From contig NZ_JQNN01000001.1 in NCBI RefSeq assembly GCF_000745265.1, positions 4,774,001 to 4,838,000 on the forward strand: a stretch of DNA of 64,000 nucleotides, in the 5' to 3' direction. This document shows positions 28,755-40,245 of this stretch, in pieces; the stretch's first letter is position 1, and each line of letters starts with the position of its first letter. This DNA comes from Massilia sp. 9096. Its GTDB lineage: Bacteria > Pseudomonadota > Gammaproteobacteria > Burkholderiales > Burkholderiaceae_D. A program made the translations under genes and the position numbers. The notes beneath the pieces are model-generated. The model searched no databases and had not been told where the DNA came from. It saw nothing but the letters and a program-made list of their open reading frames with translations.

Positions 28755-31700
28755 ATGAACCTGTCCGAATTGTGCATCCGCCGGCCGACCATGGTCGTGC
28801 TGCTGTCGCTCAGCCTGATCCTGGTGGGCGTGCTGGCTTATTTTCACATCCCGGTCGCGGCGCTCCCCAGCTACAACACGCCGGTCATTAATGTTAACGC
28901 TAACCTCGACGGCGCCAGCCCGGAGACGATGGCGTCCTCGGTCGCGCTGCCGCTCGAGAAGCAGTTCTCGACCATCGCCGGCATCAGCCTGATCACCTCG
29001 ACCAGCAGCCAGGGCTCGACCAACCTGACGCTCGAGTTCGACCCGTCGATCGACGTCAACGCCGCCGCGGTGGACGTGCAGGCCGCGCTGCTGTCGGCGC
29101 AGCGCCAGCTGCCCAAGGAGATGACGACCACGCCGTCCTACCGCAAGGTCAACCCGGCCGACGCGCCGGTGCTGTTCATGACCATGACGTCGCCGTCGAT
29201 GAACCTGTCGGAACTGGACGACTACGCCGAAAATTTCGTCTCCCCGGCGATCTCGACGCTGCCCGGCGTGGCCCAGGTCCAGGTCCAGGGCGGCAAGAAG
29301 TTTGCCGTGCGCGTGCGCGCGAAGACCGACCTGATGAACGCGCGTAACCTGACGATGGACGAACTGGCCACCGCGCTCAACTCGGCCAACTCGAATTCCG
29401 CGCTCGGCATCCTGGACGGTCCGCAGCAGACGCTGACCATCCAGGGCCCGCAGCAGATGATGCATGCGGCCGACTTCGAGAACGTGATCGTCGCCACCCG
29501 CGACGGCGAGCCGGTGCGCCTGCGCGACGTCGCCACCGTCGAGGACAGCTACCAGTCGACCAAGGCCTTCGGCGCCTACAACGGCGAGCGCGCCGTGGTG
29601 TTGCAGGTGCAGCGCCAGCCGAACGCCAACACCGTCGAGGTGGTCGACGCGGTGCGCAAGATGCTGCCGCGCTTCCAGTCGCAGTTGCCGGCCTCGATCA
29701 AGATCAACCTGGTCAACGACCGCTCGGTCTCGATCCGCGAGGCGATCCACGACGTCAATTTTACGCTGGCGCTGACCGTCGGCCTGGTGGTGCTGGTGAT
29801 CTTCCTGTTCCTGCACCGCGTCTCGGCGACCTTCATTCCGGCCATTACGATGCCGATCTCGCTGCTCGGCGCATTGTCGCTGCTGTACTGCCTCGGCTAC
29901 AGCCTGGACAACATCTCGCTGCTGGGCATTACGCTGGCGGTCGGCCTGGTGGTCGACGACGCCATCGTGGTGCTGGAAAACATCGTGCGCCACATCGAGA
30001 TGGGCAAGAAGCCGATGCGCGCCGCGCTCGAGGGTTCGCGCGAGATGGGCTTTACCATCATCTCGATCTCGGTCTCGCTGATCGCCGTGTTCATCCCGAT
30101 CTTCTTCATGCCGGGCGTGATCGGTTTGCTGTTCCATGAATTCGCGGTGATCGTCGGCCTGGCGATCCTGGTGTCGGCGGCGGTGTCGCTGACGCTGGTG
30201 CCGATGCTGGCCTCGCGCCTGCTGCCGGCCGAAGGGCATGACCATCACGAAGAAAAGAGCTTCATCGGCCGCCACTTCGAGGCCGCGTTCACCTGGCTGC
30301 GCGACGGTTACGAAAAGACGCTCGATGTCGCCCTCAGATACCGCTTCGTGGTGCTGATGATCGCGTTCGGCACGTTTGCCCTGACCGCCGTGCTGTATGC
30401 GGCCAGCCCGAAAGGCTTCTTCCCGGAAGAGGACATCGGCCAGCTACGGGTCAGCACCGAAGCCTCGGAAGACATCTCGTCCGCCGCGATGGCCAAGCTG
30501 CAGACCCGCATCGCCGCCGTGTTCCAGGCCGACCCGGCGATCAAGGACGTCACCGCGTTTTCGGGCGGCGGCAACGGCGGCTTCATGTTCGTCGTGCTCA
30601 AGCCGCGCGAGCAGCGCGACAAGATGCCGGTGGTGATGGAGCGCCTGCGCAACGCCTCGCGCAAGATCGCCGGCATCAACGTCTACATGTCGCCGGTGCA
30701 GAACCTGCAGCTGGGCGGGCGCCAGTCCAAGAGCCGCTACCAGTACACGCTGCAGAGCGTCTCGGGCGCCGACATCGGCGGGTGGGCCGACCAGTACCTC
30801 GAGCGCATGCGCAACAACCCGCTGTTCCGCGACGTCACCAGCGACACCCAGAACAAGGGCTTGCAGGCCACCGTCGACATCGACCGCGACAAGGCCAACC
30901 TGCTCGGCGTGCAGATGGGCGACGTGCGCACCGCGCTGTACGCCGCCTTCGGCGAACGCCAGGTCTCGACCATCTATTCGACCGCGGCCAGCTATTACGT
31001 GATCCTGGAGACCGCGACCGCCGACCGCCAGTTCGAGGACGCGCTGTCACGCCTGTCGGTGCGCGGCAAGAACGGCCAGCTGGTGCAGCTGTCGAGCGTG
31101 GCGCGCATCAAGCGCACGGTCGGCCCGCTGGCGATCAACCACCAGGGCCAGCTGCAGGCGGTGACGCTGGCGTTCAACCTGGCGCCCGACGCTTCGCTCG
31201 GCGACGCCACCGCCGCCATCGAAAAGATGGGGCTGGACATGAAGCTGCCGTCCTCGATCATGACGAAATACGGCGGCGACGCGGCGGTGTTCCAGGCCTC
31301 GCAGTCGAGCCAGCTGGTCCTGATCATCGCGGCGGTCGGCGTGATCTACGTGCTGCTGGGCGTACTGTACGAGAGCTTCATCCACCCGATCACGATCCTG
31401 GCCGGCCTGCCGTCGGCGGCGGTCGGGGCGCTGCTGACGCTGCGCCTGTTCAACATGGATCTGACGATGATCGCCATGATCGGCATCCTGATGCTGATCG
31501 GTATCGTCAAGAAGAACGCGATCATGATGATCGACTTCGCGCTCGACGCCCAGCGCAATGGGGGCATGACGCCGCTCGACGCGATCCGCGAGGCCTGCAT
31601 CCTGCGCTTCCGTCCGATCATGATGACCACGCTGGCGGCGCTGATGGGCGCGCTGCCGATCGCGCTCGGCCTGGGCGCCGGCGCCGAACTGCGCCAGCCG

Positions 31701-31874
31701 CTCGGCCTGGCGGTGTGCGGCGGTTTGATCTTCTCGCAGGTGATCACGCTGTACATCACCCCGGTGATCTACCTCTATCTCGACCGTTACAGCGGCACCG
31801 GCCCGATGACCGACGAGCAGCTGGCCAAGCTGGAGCAGCCGGACGTGCACGTGGTGCTGACGCGCGCCGCCTAG
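28755..31874 (+). CDS. RND efflux transporter permease
   Basis: A 1039-aa HAE1/MdtB-MdtC-like proton-driven pump with 12 helices and two large periplasmic loops. It starts MNLSELCIRRPTMVVLLSLS. TM4 has the proton-relay Asp pair in VGLVVDDAIVVLENIVRHIE, and the late helices contain GILMLIGIVKKNAIMMIDFA and the Arg-rich FRPIMMTTLAALMGALPIAL. No outer-membrane factor gene follows, so it presumably uses a TolC-like protein encoded elsewhere. Only one permease is present, unlike MdtBC. Substrates cannot be deduced. Confidence 0.95.
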   Translation: MNLSELCIRRPTMVVLLSLSLILVGVLAYFHIPVAALPSYNTPVINVNANLDGASPETMASSVALPLEKQFSTIAGISLITSTSSQGSTNLTLEFDPSIDVNAAAVDVQAALLSAQRQLPKEMTTTPSYRKVNPADAPVLFMTMTSPSMNLSELDDYAENFVSPAISTLPGVAQVQVQGGKKFAVRVRAKTDLMNARNLTMDELATALNSANSNSALGILDGPQQTLTIQGPQQMMHAADFENVIVATRDGEPVRLRDVATVEDSYQSTKAFGAYNGERAVVLQVQRQPNANTVEVVDAVRKMLPRFQSQLPASIKINLVNDRSVSIREAIHDVNFTLALTVGLVVLVIFLFLHRVSATFIPAITMPISLLGALSLLYCLGYSLDNISLLGITLAVGLVVDDAIVVLENIVRHIEMGKKPMRAALEGSREMGFTIISISVSLIAVFIPIFFMPGVIGLLFHEFAVIVGLAILVSAAVSLTLVPMLASRLLPAEGHDHHEEKSFIGRHFEAAFTWLRDGYEKTLDVALRYRFVVLMIAFGTFALTAVLYAASPKGFFPEEDIGQLRVSTEASEDISSAAMAKLQTRIAAVFQADPAIKDVTAFSGGGNGGFMFVVLKPREQRDKMPVVMERLRNASRKIAGINVYMSPVQNLQLGGRQSKSRYQYTLQSVSGADIGGWADQYLERMRNNPLFRDVTSDTQNKGLQATVDIDRDKANLLGVQMGDVRTALYAAFGERQVSTIYSTAASYYVILETATADRQFEDALSRLSVRGKNGQLVQLSSVARIKRTVGPLAINHQGQLQAVTLAFNLAPDASLGDATAAIEKMGLDMKLPSSIMTKYGGDAAVFQASQSSQLVLIIAAVGVIYVLLGVLYESFIHPITILAGLPSAAVGALLTLRLFNMDLTMIAMIGILMLIGIVKKNAIMMIDFALDAQRNGGMTPLDAIREACILRFRPIMMTTLAALMGALPIALGLGAGAELRQPLGLAVCGGLIFSQVITLYITPVIYLYLDRYSGTGPMTDEQLAKLEQPDVHVVLTRAA

Positions 31875-31897
31875 GCGAGGCGTCGCCGTTCGACACC

Positions 31898-31939
31898 GGC
31901 GCGCCACGACGATCGAACGACCGATCGGTGTGGCGCGCC
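31898..31939 (+). repeat. Long hairpin after the RND permease gene
   Basis: GGCGCGCCAC (31898-31907) pairs with GTGGCGCGCC (31930-31939). An inner CGATCG/CGATCG stem (31910-31915, 31922-31927) is separated from it by a 2-bp mismatch. There is no T tract. A second stem, AGGGCAGCTT/AGCTGTCCCT, lies at 31967-31990. Together they may slow or end transcription of the pump operon. Confidence 0.5.
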
Positions 31940-32058
31940 TGATACATACTGTAACAACCATTAATCAGGGCAGCTTGTAAGCTGTCCCTTGATGCCCAAG
32001 AGCGTGCGCACGTGCGTCATTCCGGTTAGACTGCGCACGACACCTTATTTGATGCTCC

Positions 32059-32994
32059 TTGGAAAGCCGTTCGATTATCTTGCGTGACCATTCCCACACT
32101 TCCGTCGACGACAGCGATGTCTGCGTGCATTGCGGCCAGCCCCTGCCTGGACGGAATACGGTGACCTACGGCGAGCGCAAGCCGAACCGCATCGGCATCA
32201 TCGTCACGATCGCGCTGCACCTGCTGATGGTGGCGATGTACTTCATGCAGCCGAAGATCGTGATCGACAAGACCGCGCGCAAGGCCGGCGAAGCCATCGT
32301 CTGGGTCCCGCCGACGCCGCCGAGCAAGCAGGCGGTGAAACCGCAGCAGAAGGCGCCGCAAACCCCCAACAAGCCGATCCCGATCAAGACCCTGCCGCCG
32401 CCGAGCGTGCCGCGCGTGGAGCGCCTGCCGGACACGATCACGCTGCCGAACGAAAAGCCGGTCAAGGTCCAGGACAAGCCGACCCCGCTCAAGGAAGAAA
32501 AGAAAGAGGCGCCGCCGCAGGAAGAAGACATGATGGCCCACGTGCGCGCCCAGAAGGCCAAGCGCGGCCAGATGGACGACACCCCGGGGCCGGAAGAAAG
32601 CGAAGCCTCCAAGGGCACGCGCGCCGCGCTGGCCAACATCGCCGCGATCAACGGCCGCGGCGGCCAGGACCCGAACGACAGCGGCGGCGTGTTCAGCGTC
32701 ACCAATAAAACCTTCAATTCGGCCGACTTGAAGTTCCGCGGCTGGAACCAGAACTTCAAACGGCGCTGGCTGACCGCCGTCACGGTCGAGCGCGGCGGCG
32801 AGCCGGACATCGAGACCGCGATCGTCAAGAAGATGATCGAGCTGATCCGCAAGGAAAAGACCGGCGACTTCGAATGGGATTCGCACCGCCTGAACAAGGT
32901 CGTGACCTTGTCGGCGCGGCCGCAGGATACGCAGGAGCTGACCAACTTCCTGTACAAGGAAATGTTCCCGGAGTACAAGCCGCCGCGCGGCTGA
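32059..32994 (+). CDS. Zinc-ribbon-like, proline-rich membrane-anchored protein of unknown function
   Basis: A 311-aa protein I cannot name. The N-terminus has CVHCGQPLPG (Cys near residues 22 and 25), half of a zinc-ribbon. One transmembrane helix follows (about residues 45-64), then a Pro/Lys/Glu-rich stretch (75-160) like the periplasmic spacer of TonB/TolA, and a soluble C-terminal domain (210-311). The start is uncertain: TTG 32059 keeps the Cys motif, whereas GTG 32161 would drop it and start MTYGERKPNRIG. It is alone on its strand, converging with hemB. Confidence 0.6.
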   Translation: MESRSIILRDHSHTSVDDSDVCVHCGQPLPGRNTVTYGERKPNRIGIIVTIALHLLMVAMYFMQPKIVIDKTARKAGEAIVWVPPTPPSKQAVKPQQKAPQTPNKPIPIKTLPPPSVPRVERLPDTITLPNEKPVKVQDKPTPLKEEKKEAPPQEEDMMAHVRAQKAKRGQMDDTPGPEESEASKGTRAALANIAAINGRGGQDPNDSGGVFSVTNKTFNSADLKFRGWNQNFKRRWLTAVTVERGGEPDIETAIVKKMIELIRKEKTGDFEWDSHRLNKVVTLSARPQDTQELTNFLYKEMFPEYKPPRG

Positions 32995-33021
32995 TCTTGC
33001 AGACGTAAAGTCGCAGCCAAC

Positions 33022-33049
33022 AAAAAACCGCGCCGAGGCGCGGTTTTTT
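33022..33049. terminator. Bidirectional terminator between the zinc-ribbon gene and hemB
   Basis: AAAAAACCGCGC then CGAG loop then GCGCGGTTTTTT is a perfect 12-bp stem with A and T tracts on both sides. It serves both convergent transcripts. Confidence 0.93.
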
Positions 33050-33067
33050 ATTGGCGAAGCAGGGCGA

Positions 33068-34796
<1,729 letters not shown>

Positions 34797-35001
34797 GGGA
34801 AAGGATCAGACGGGGAATAAAGAAAAAGACAACAAAAAAGCGGCCAGGAAACAAAGCCATTGTACAATAGGGAGTTACCTGCCGTTGGACGCGCCGCGGC
34901 GGGGCACGAGCATCACCGCTGCACTGTCACAGCAAGAAGATCTTGAAACAGCCGCACGCGGCGGATTTCCCGATGATTTTTGACTTTTTCAGGGTGCTTG
35001 A

Positions 35002-35676
35002 ATGAATCGTGTGTCGAAACGTGGTTTCCTGCTGGCCGCCTTCGTCATGGCCAGCTTCGTGACGTTCAACCCGGCCATCGCGGCCGATGCCGCCCACGCC
35101 GCCGGCGCACCCAAAGCCGATCCGGCCAAGGGCGGCTCGCTGTACGACACCGGCGACAACGCGCGCGGCCTGCCGGCCTGCGCGTCCTGCCACGGCGCCG
35201 CCGGCAATTCGGCCATCGCCACCAATCCCAAGCTGGCCGGCCAGGTCGACACCTACGTCCACAAGCAGCTGGTCGATTTCACCACGCCCGCGCGCAACCA
35301 GCCGATCATGACGACCTACGCCAAGATGCTGACCGAGCAGGAAAAGACCGACATCGCGGCTTACCTGTTCAGCCAGCAGGCCAAGCCGGGCGCGGCGCGC
35401 AACAAGGACACGCTCGATCTCGGGCGCAAGATTTACCGCGGCGGCATCGCCGACCGTGGCGTGGCCGCCTGCGCCAGCTGCCACGGCGCCACCGGCGGCG
35501 GCTTGCCGGCCCAGTATCCGCGCCTGGCCGGCCAGCACCAGGACTACACGCTCGCCCAGCTGCAGAACTTCAAAGGCGGCGCGCGCAGCAACAGCCCGCA
35601 GATGGGCGCGCTGGCCAAGCGCATGTCGGACGAGGAAATGAAAGCGGTGGCCGACTACATTGCCGGTCTCAAGTAA
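35002..35676 (+). CDS. Dihaem cytochrome c4
   Basis: A 224-aa periplasmic cytochrome. A signal peptide (residues 1-27, cleavage near AIAA) is followed by two homologous class I c-type domains, each with CASCHGA (near residues 54 and 158) and a distal Met ligand (candidates in NQPIMTTYAK and NSPQMGALAK). Cytochrome c4 passes electrons to terminal oxidases. It lies directly before resB and ccsA, which attach haem to such proteins. A 9-bp hairpin TGCCGGTCT/AGACCGGCA (35661-35684) spans its stop codon. Confidence 0.94.
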   Translation: MNRVSKRGFLLAAFVMASFVTFNPAIAADAAHAAGAPKADPAKGGSLYDTGDNARGLPACASCHGAAGNSAIATNPKLAGQVDTYVHKQLVDFTTPARNQPIMTTYAKMLTEQEKTDIAAYLFSQQAKPGAARNKDTLDLGRKIYRGGIADRGVAACASCHGATGGGLPAQYPRLAGQHQDYTLAQLQNFKGGARSNSPQMGALAKRMSDEEMKAVADYIAGLK

Positions 35677-35700
35677 GACCGGCAGCGGTGCAACAAAATG

Positions 35701-35734
35701 AAAAGGGCGGCAGCGCAAGCGGGCCGCCTTTTTT
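35701..35734 (+). terminator. Terminator after cytochrome c4
   Basis: AAAAGGGCGGC pairs with GCCGCCTTTTTT (one bulged G) around an 11-nt loop, with a T run to 35734. It would separate the cytochrome from resB, which begins 49 bp later. Confidence 0.8.
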
Positions 35735-35782
35735 GTTGTATGCTCGCGGCTGAAATTTGCTCTCATTAAATGTCCGAATCCG

Positions 35783-37894
35783 ATGCGCACCACTGGAATT
35801 GAACTGAACACCCGCCGCCGCGGCCTGGCCACCGCGGTCGAGCTGCTGTCCTCGATGCGCTTCGCCATCACGCTGCTGGTCATGCTGGCGATCGCCGCCA
35901 TCGTCGGCACCGTCATGAAGCAGGACCAGGCCACGCCGGACTACATCAACCAGTTCGGGCCGTTCTGGTACGCCGTGTTCGACAAGATCGGCTTGTACGC
36001 GGTGTATTCGGCCTGGTGGTTCCTGCTGATCTTCGGCGTGCTGATGACCTCGACGGCGCTGTGCATCGCGCGCAACGCCCCGAAGATGCTGCGCGACGTG
36101 CGCAGCTGGCGCGAGAACGTGCGCGAGCAGTCGCTGCGCAATTTCCACCATCGCGGCGAGTGGGCCAGCCCCGTCACCGCCCCGGTGCTGGCCCAGCGCA
36201 GCGCCGCGCGCCTGGCGGCCGGCGGCTACCGCGTCAAGGTGGTGGAAAAGGAGGGCGGCTTGCTGGTCGCGGCCAAGAAGGGCGCCGCCAACAAGCTCGG
36301 CTACATTTTCGCGCACACGGCGATGATCGTGATCCCGCTCGGCGGCCTGCTCGATTCGAACCTCCCGATCCGTGTGCAAGAATGGTTCGGTGGCAAGACG
36401 CCGTTCAATGGCGGCGGCCTGATCGCCGAGATCGCCCCGCAGCACCGCCTCGGCCTGGGCAACCCGACCTTCCGCGGCAACACGATGATCCCGGAAGGGC
36501 AGAGCAGCGCCACCGCCATCATCAACGAGCCGAACGGCGTGCTGGTGCAGGACTTGCCGTTCACGATCCACCTGAACAAGTTCATCATCGACTTTTACTC
36601 GACCGGCATGCCCAAGCTGTTCGCCAGCGAGGTCACGATCCGCGATCACGAAAGCGGCAAGGTATTCCCGGCCCGGATCGAGGTCAACAAGCCGCTGATC
36701 TACCGCGGCGTGGCCGTCTACCAGTCGAGTTTCGACGATGGCGGCAGCAAGCTGAAACTGACCGGCTGGCCGATGAGCGGCGCCGGCGCCGATTCCTTTG
36801 CCGTCGACGGCGAAGTCGGCGGCGCGACCCCGCTCAAGGGCGGCGCCGAGCAGTACTCGGTGGAGTGGTCGGGTTTCCGCGCGTTCAACGTCGAGAACAT
36901 GGGCGCGGGCAGCGGTAATGGCAGCGCGGGCGACCCGCGCGCGGTCGCCAAAGGCGCCTCGCTCGAGAGCGCATTCGCCAAGACCCTGTCCGAACACACC
37001 GGCTCGGCCGCCAAGCACGCCAACGACAAGGACCAGAAAAACGTCGGCCCCAGCGTGCAATACAAACTGCGCGACAAGACCGGCCAGGCGCGCGAATTCC
37101 TGAATTACATGCAGCCGGTCACGCTGGACGGCGCCCAGTTCTACCTGGCCGGCGTGCGCAACAACCCCGGCGACCCCTTCAGCTACCTGCGCATTCCCGC
37201 CGACGACGGCCACGGCGTGCGCGAATGGATGCGCCTGCGCGCCGCACTGGCCGACCAGGCCGCCCGCAACGAGGCCGCGCGCCGCTACGCCGAGCGCGCC
37301 ATGCCGCAAGCCGTCAACAACGTCCAGCTGGCAAACCAGCTGCAGGAATCGAGCGCCAAGACGCTGGCGATCTTCGCCGGGGAAGGTTCGCGCGGCGGCT
37401 TCCTCGGCGTCGCCGACTTTTTGGAACGCATCCCGGGCGCCGAGCAGGAAAAGGCCGCCAACGTGTTCATGAAGATGCTCAACGGCAGCCTGTGGGAGCT
37501 GTGGCAGGTCGCGCATGCGCGTGCGGGCGAGGCGGCGGTCGAGCCGAGCGAAACCCATGGACGCTTCCTGCAGCTGGCCACCAATGCGCTGTCCGACAGC
37601 TTTTTCTATGGCGCGCCGGTCTACCTGGCGCTCGACGACTTCGTGGAAGTGAAAGCCTCGGTGCTGCAGGTCACGCGCTCACCGGGCAAGAAAGTGGTGT
37701 ACCTGGGCTGCCTGCTGCTGGTGCTGGGCGTGTTCGCGATGTTTTATATCCGCGAGCGCCGCATCTGGGTCTGGGTCAAGCCGGACGACGCCGGCGGCGC
37801 ACACGCGCTGATGGCGATGAGCACGCAGCGCCAGACGCTCGACTTCGAACGCGAGGCCGAGGAATGGAAAACCAGGCTGCCCCAATCGGAGTAA
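35783..37894 (+). CDS. resB: Cytochrome c biogenesis protein ResB/Ccs1 (System II)
   Basis: ResB (703 aa) works with CcsA to export haem and ligate it to apocytochromes c. Transmembrane segments lie near residues 22-45, 73-92 and 170-190, and a last one near 633-652, with a large periplasmic domain (about 195-630) between. The segment GIELNTRRRGLATAVELLSS leads into TM1. A His in FAHTAMIVIPLGGL (third helix) may be a haem ligand, as in the family. It is followed 20 bp later by ccsA. The binding site for ATG 35783 is weak. Confidence 0.93.
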   Translation: MRTTGIELNTRRRGLATAVELLSSMRFAITLLVMLAIAAIVGTVMKQDQATPDYINQFGPFWYAVFDKIGLYAVYSAWWFLLIFGVLMTSTALCIARNAPKMLRDVRSWRENVREQSLRNFHHRGEWASPVTAPVLAQRSAARLAAGGYRVKVVEKEGGLLVAAKKGAANKLGYIFAHTAMIVIPLGGLLDSNLPIRVQEWFGGKTPFNGGGLIAEIAPQHRLGLGNPTFRGNTMIPEGQSSATAIINEPNGVLVQDLPFTIHLNKFIIDFYSTGMPKLFASEVTIRDHESGKVFPARIEVNKPLIYRGVAVYQSSFDDGGSKLKLTGWPMSGAGADSFAVDGEVGGATPLKGGAEQYSVEWSGFRAFNVENMGAGSGNGSAGDPRAVAKGASLESAFAKTLSEHTGSAAKHANDKDQKNVGPSVQYKLRDKTGQAREFLNYMQPVTLDGAQFYLAGVRNNPGDPFSYLRIPADDGHGVREWMRLRAALADQAARNEAARRYAERAMPQAVNNVQLANQLQESSAKTLAIFAGEGSRGGFLGVADFLERIPGAEQEKAANVFMKMLNGSLWELWQVAHARAGEAAVEPSETHGRFLQLATNALSDSFFYGAPVYLALDDFVEVKASVLQVTRSPGKKVVYLGCLLLVLGVFAMFYIRERRIWVWVKPDDAGGAHALMAMSTQRQTLDFEREAEEWKTRLPQSE

Positions 37895-37914
37895 GCTAGA
37901 GCAGTAAGGAGAAG

Positions 37915-39123
37915 ATGACGATGGATATATCGCAGACCACGACGCCGCAGGGCGGCGCTTCCAAGCCGGCTTCGCAGCCCGTCGGCCAGCAGGTGTATGT
38001 CCAGCCGCGCGGCTATTTCCAGCGCCTGGGTATGCTCGACTGGCTGTACGGCATCGGCCTGTTCGCCGCGATGCTGTTCGCGCTGAACCGCTTCGGCGGC
38101 TACATGGATTACTACGAAAAGGCGATCCTGGTGCTGGCCGCGCCGGTCTTCACCGCGCTCGGCTGGGGCTGGAAACCGGTGCGCTGGCTGATTCCGCTGA
38201 TCGCCGTGCTGGCGCTGTGCGGCGTCGCGTCGTATGGCGGCTCGCTCGATGCCGCCAACCAGAAATTCGTCCTCAAGTACATGCTGTCGAGCCAGTCGGC
38301 CATTTTGTGGATGAGCGCGCTGTTCGTGTTCTCGACCGCGTTTTACTGGCTCGGCCTGCTGGCCCGGTCGCCGTTCGGCGGCAGCGTCGGCTCCAAGCTG
38401 TGCTGGGCCGCCGTAGTGCTCGGCTTTACCGGCATGATGGTGCGCTGGTACGAGTCCTACCTGATCGGCGCCGACGTCGGCCATATCCCGGTGTCGAACC
38501 TGTACGAGGTGTTCATCCTGTTCTCGATGATCACCGCGCTGTTCTACCTGTATTACGAGCAGCGCTACCGCACGCGCGCGCTCGGCCCGTTCGTGCTGCT
38601 GGTGATCTCGGCCGCGGTCGGCTTCCTGCTGTGGTACACGGTCGCGCGCGACGCCGCCGAGATCCAGCCGCTGGTGCCGGCGCTGCAGAGCTGGTGGATG
38701 AAGATCCACGTGCCGGCCAACTTCATCGGCTACGGCACCTTCGCCCTGGCGGCCGCGGTCGGCAGCGCCTACCTGCTGAAATCGTACGGCATCCTGGCCG
38801 ACCGCCTGCCGGCGCTCGAGGTGCTCGACGACGTGATGTACAAGTCGATCTCGGTCGGCTTCGCCTTCTTCACGGTGGCGACCATCCTGGGCGCGCTGTG
38901 GGCGGCCGAAGCCTGGGGCGGCTACTGGTCGTGGGACCCGAAGGAAACCTGGGCGCTGATCGTCTGGCTGAACTACGCGGCCTGGCTGCACATGCGCCTG
39001 GTGTCCGGCCTGCGCGGCCGCCCGGCGGCCTGGTGGGCACTGATCGGCCTGGTGGTGACGACCTTCGCCTTCCTGGGCGTGAACATGTTCCTGTCCGGCT
39101 TGCACTCCTACGGCAAGTTATAA
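37915..39123 (+). CDS. ccsA: Cytochrome c biogenesis protein CcsA/CcsB (System II)
   Basis: A 402-aa multi-helix haem-handling protein. The periplasmic tryptophan-rich WWD domain reads [20 protein letters not shown] (residues 334-353), flanked by conserved His residues in AAWLHMRL and near residue 265 ([14 protein letters not shown]). AAGGAG at 37906-37911 allows either ATG 37915 or ATG 37921; 37921 has better spacing. A soluble N-terminal stretch of about 35 residues precedes the first helix. It partners ResB. Confidence 0.94.
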   Translation: MTMDISQTTTPQGGASKPASQPVGQQVYVQPRGYFQRLGMLDWLYGIGLFAAMLFALNRFGGYMDYYEKAILVLAAPVFTALGWGWKPVRWLIPLIAVLALCGVASYGGSLDAANQKFVLKYMLSSQSAILWMSALFVFSTAFYWLGLLARSPFGGSVGSKLCWAAVVLGFTGMMVRWYESYLIGADVGHIPVSNLYEVFILFSMITALFYLYYEQRYRTRALGPFVLLVISAAVGFLLWYTVARDAAEIQPLVPALQSWWMKIHVPANFIGYGTFALAAAVGSAYLLKSYGILADRLPALEVLDDVMYKSISVGFAFFTVATILGALWAAEAWGGYWSWDPKETWALIVWLNYAAWLHMRLVSGLRGRPAAWWALIGLVVTTFAFLGVNMFLSGLHSYGKL

Positions 39124-39183
39124 ACCCGAGGCGGCGTCGACGCCGCCAAGATGACAGATCGATTACAGCGTGTAACGAAGCGT

Positions 39184-39211
39184 CAAGCGTCCAGCCAATT
39201 CCGGACGCTTG
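39184..39211 (+). repeat. Hairpin in the ccsA-msrP gap
   Basis: CAAGCGTCC (39184-39192) pairs perfectly with GGACGCTTG (39203-39211). No T tract follows. It may be the end of the ccsA transcript or a site in the msrP leader. Confidence 0.45.
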
Positions 39212-39281
39212 GTGTAAGGTGATTGCTATCAAACGCAACATTGGGCAAGCACCTGTTGCGACACAGTCACCGGAGTCCGTC

Positions 39282-40232
39282 ATGCTGATCAAACCATCCG
39301 AAATCACGCCGCGCGAGATCGTCGAAGGCCGGCGCAAATTCATCGCCGGCATCGCCGCCACTGCCGTGGCCGGCACGTCGGTCTGGGAAATGGCCAACCG
39401 CCAGGCGTTCGCGCAAGGCGCCCAGGCGCAAAAGCTGGCCGCCACCCGCAACGCCGCATTCTCGACCGGTGAGCCGCAGACCAGCTTCAACGACGCCACC
39501 CACTACAACAACTTCTACGAGTTCGGCACCGACAAGGGTGACCCGGCCGAGAACGCGCACACGCTGCGCACCCGTCCGTGGACCGTGCAGATCGACGGCG
39601 AAGTGAAAAAGCCGCTCACGCTCGACATCGACCGCCTGACGAAACTGGCGCCGCTGGAAGAGCGCGTGTACCGCCTGCGCTGCGTCGAGGGCTGGTCGAT
39701 GGTGATTCCGTGGATCGGTTATTCGCTGTCGAACCTGATCCGCCAGGTCGAGCCGACCGGCAATGCGAAATACATCCAGTTCATCAGCCTGGCCGACAAG
39801 GCGCAGATGCCGGGCGTCTCCAGCCGCGTGATCGACTGGCCCTACCAGGAAGGCTTGCGCATGGACGAGGCGATGCATCCGCTGACCCTGCTCACGGTCG
39901 GCATGTACGGCCAGGTGCTGGCCAACCAGAACGGCGCGCCGGTGCGCGTGATCGTGCCCTGGAAATACGGTTTCAAGTCCGCCAAGTCGATCGTGCGCAT
40001 CCGCTTCCTGTCCAGCCAGCCGCGCACCTCGTGGAATATGCTGGCGCCGGACGAATACGGCTTTTATTCGAACGTGAATCCGAATGTCGACCACCCGCGC
40101 TGGTCCCAGGCCAGCGAGCGCCGCATCGGCGAAGGTGGCCTGTTCACGCCCAAGCGCAAGACCCTGATGTTCAACGGCTACAACGAGGTCGCATCGCTGT
40201 ACACCGGCATGGACCTCAAGAAGTTTTATTGA
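39282..40232 (+). CDS. msrP: Protein-methionine-sulfoxide reductase catalytic subunit MsrP
   Basis: MsrP (316 aa) is a periplasmic molybdopterin enzyme that repairs oxidised methionine in envelope proteins. A Tat signal ([17 protein letters not shown], residues 15-31) directs folded export. The molybdenum-ligating Cys134 lies in [19 protein letters not shown] 39282 has CGGAGTC just upstream. The C-terminal region [20 protein letters not shown] is highly typical. It is followed 13 bp later by its membrane haem partner msrQ. Confidence 0.96.
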   Translation: MLIKPSEITPREIVEGRRKFIAGIAATAVAGTSVWEMANRQAFAQGAQAQKLAATRNAAFSTGEPQTSFNDATHYNNFYEFGTDKGDPAENAHTLRTRPWTVQIDGEVKKPLTLDIDRLTKLAPLEERVYRLRCVEGWSMVIPWIGYSLSNLIRQVEPTGNAKYIQFISLADKAQMPGVSSRVIDWPYQEGLRMDEAMHPLTLLTVGMYGQVLANQNGAPVRVIVPWKYGFKSAKSIVRIRFLSSQPRTSWNMLAPDEYGFYSNVNPNVDHPRWSQASERRIGEGGLFTPKRKTLMFNGYNEVASLYTGMDLKKFY

Positions 40233-40245
40233 GCGGGGGCGGCCG

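Noticed and set aside
31861..32058. Gene between the RND permease and the zinc-ribbon protein
   Set aside because: Only hairpins are visible; no frame with a binding site or plausible composition.
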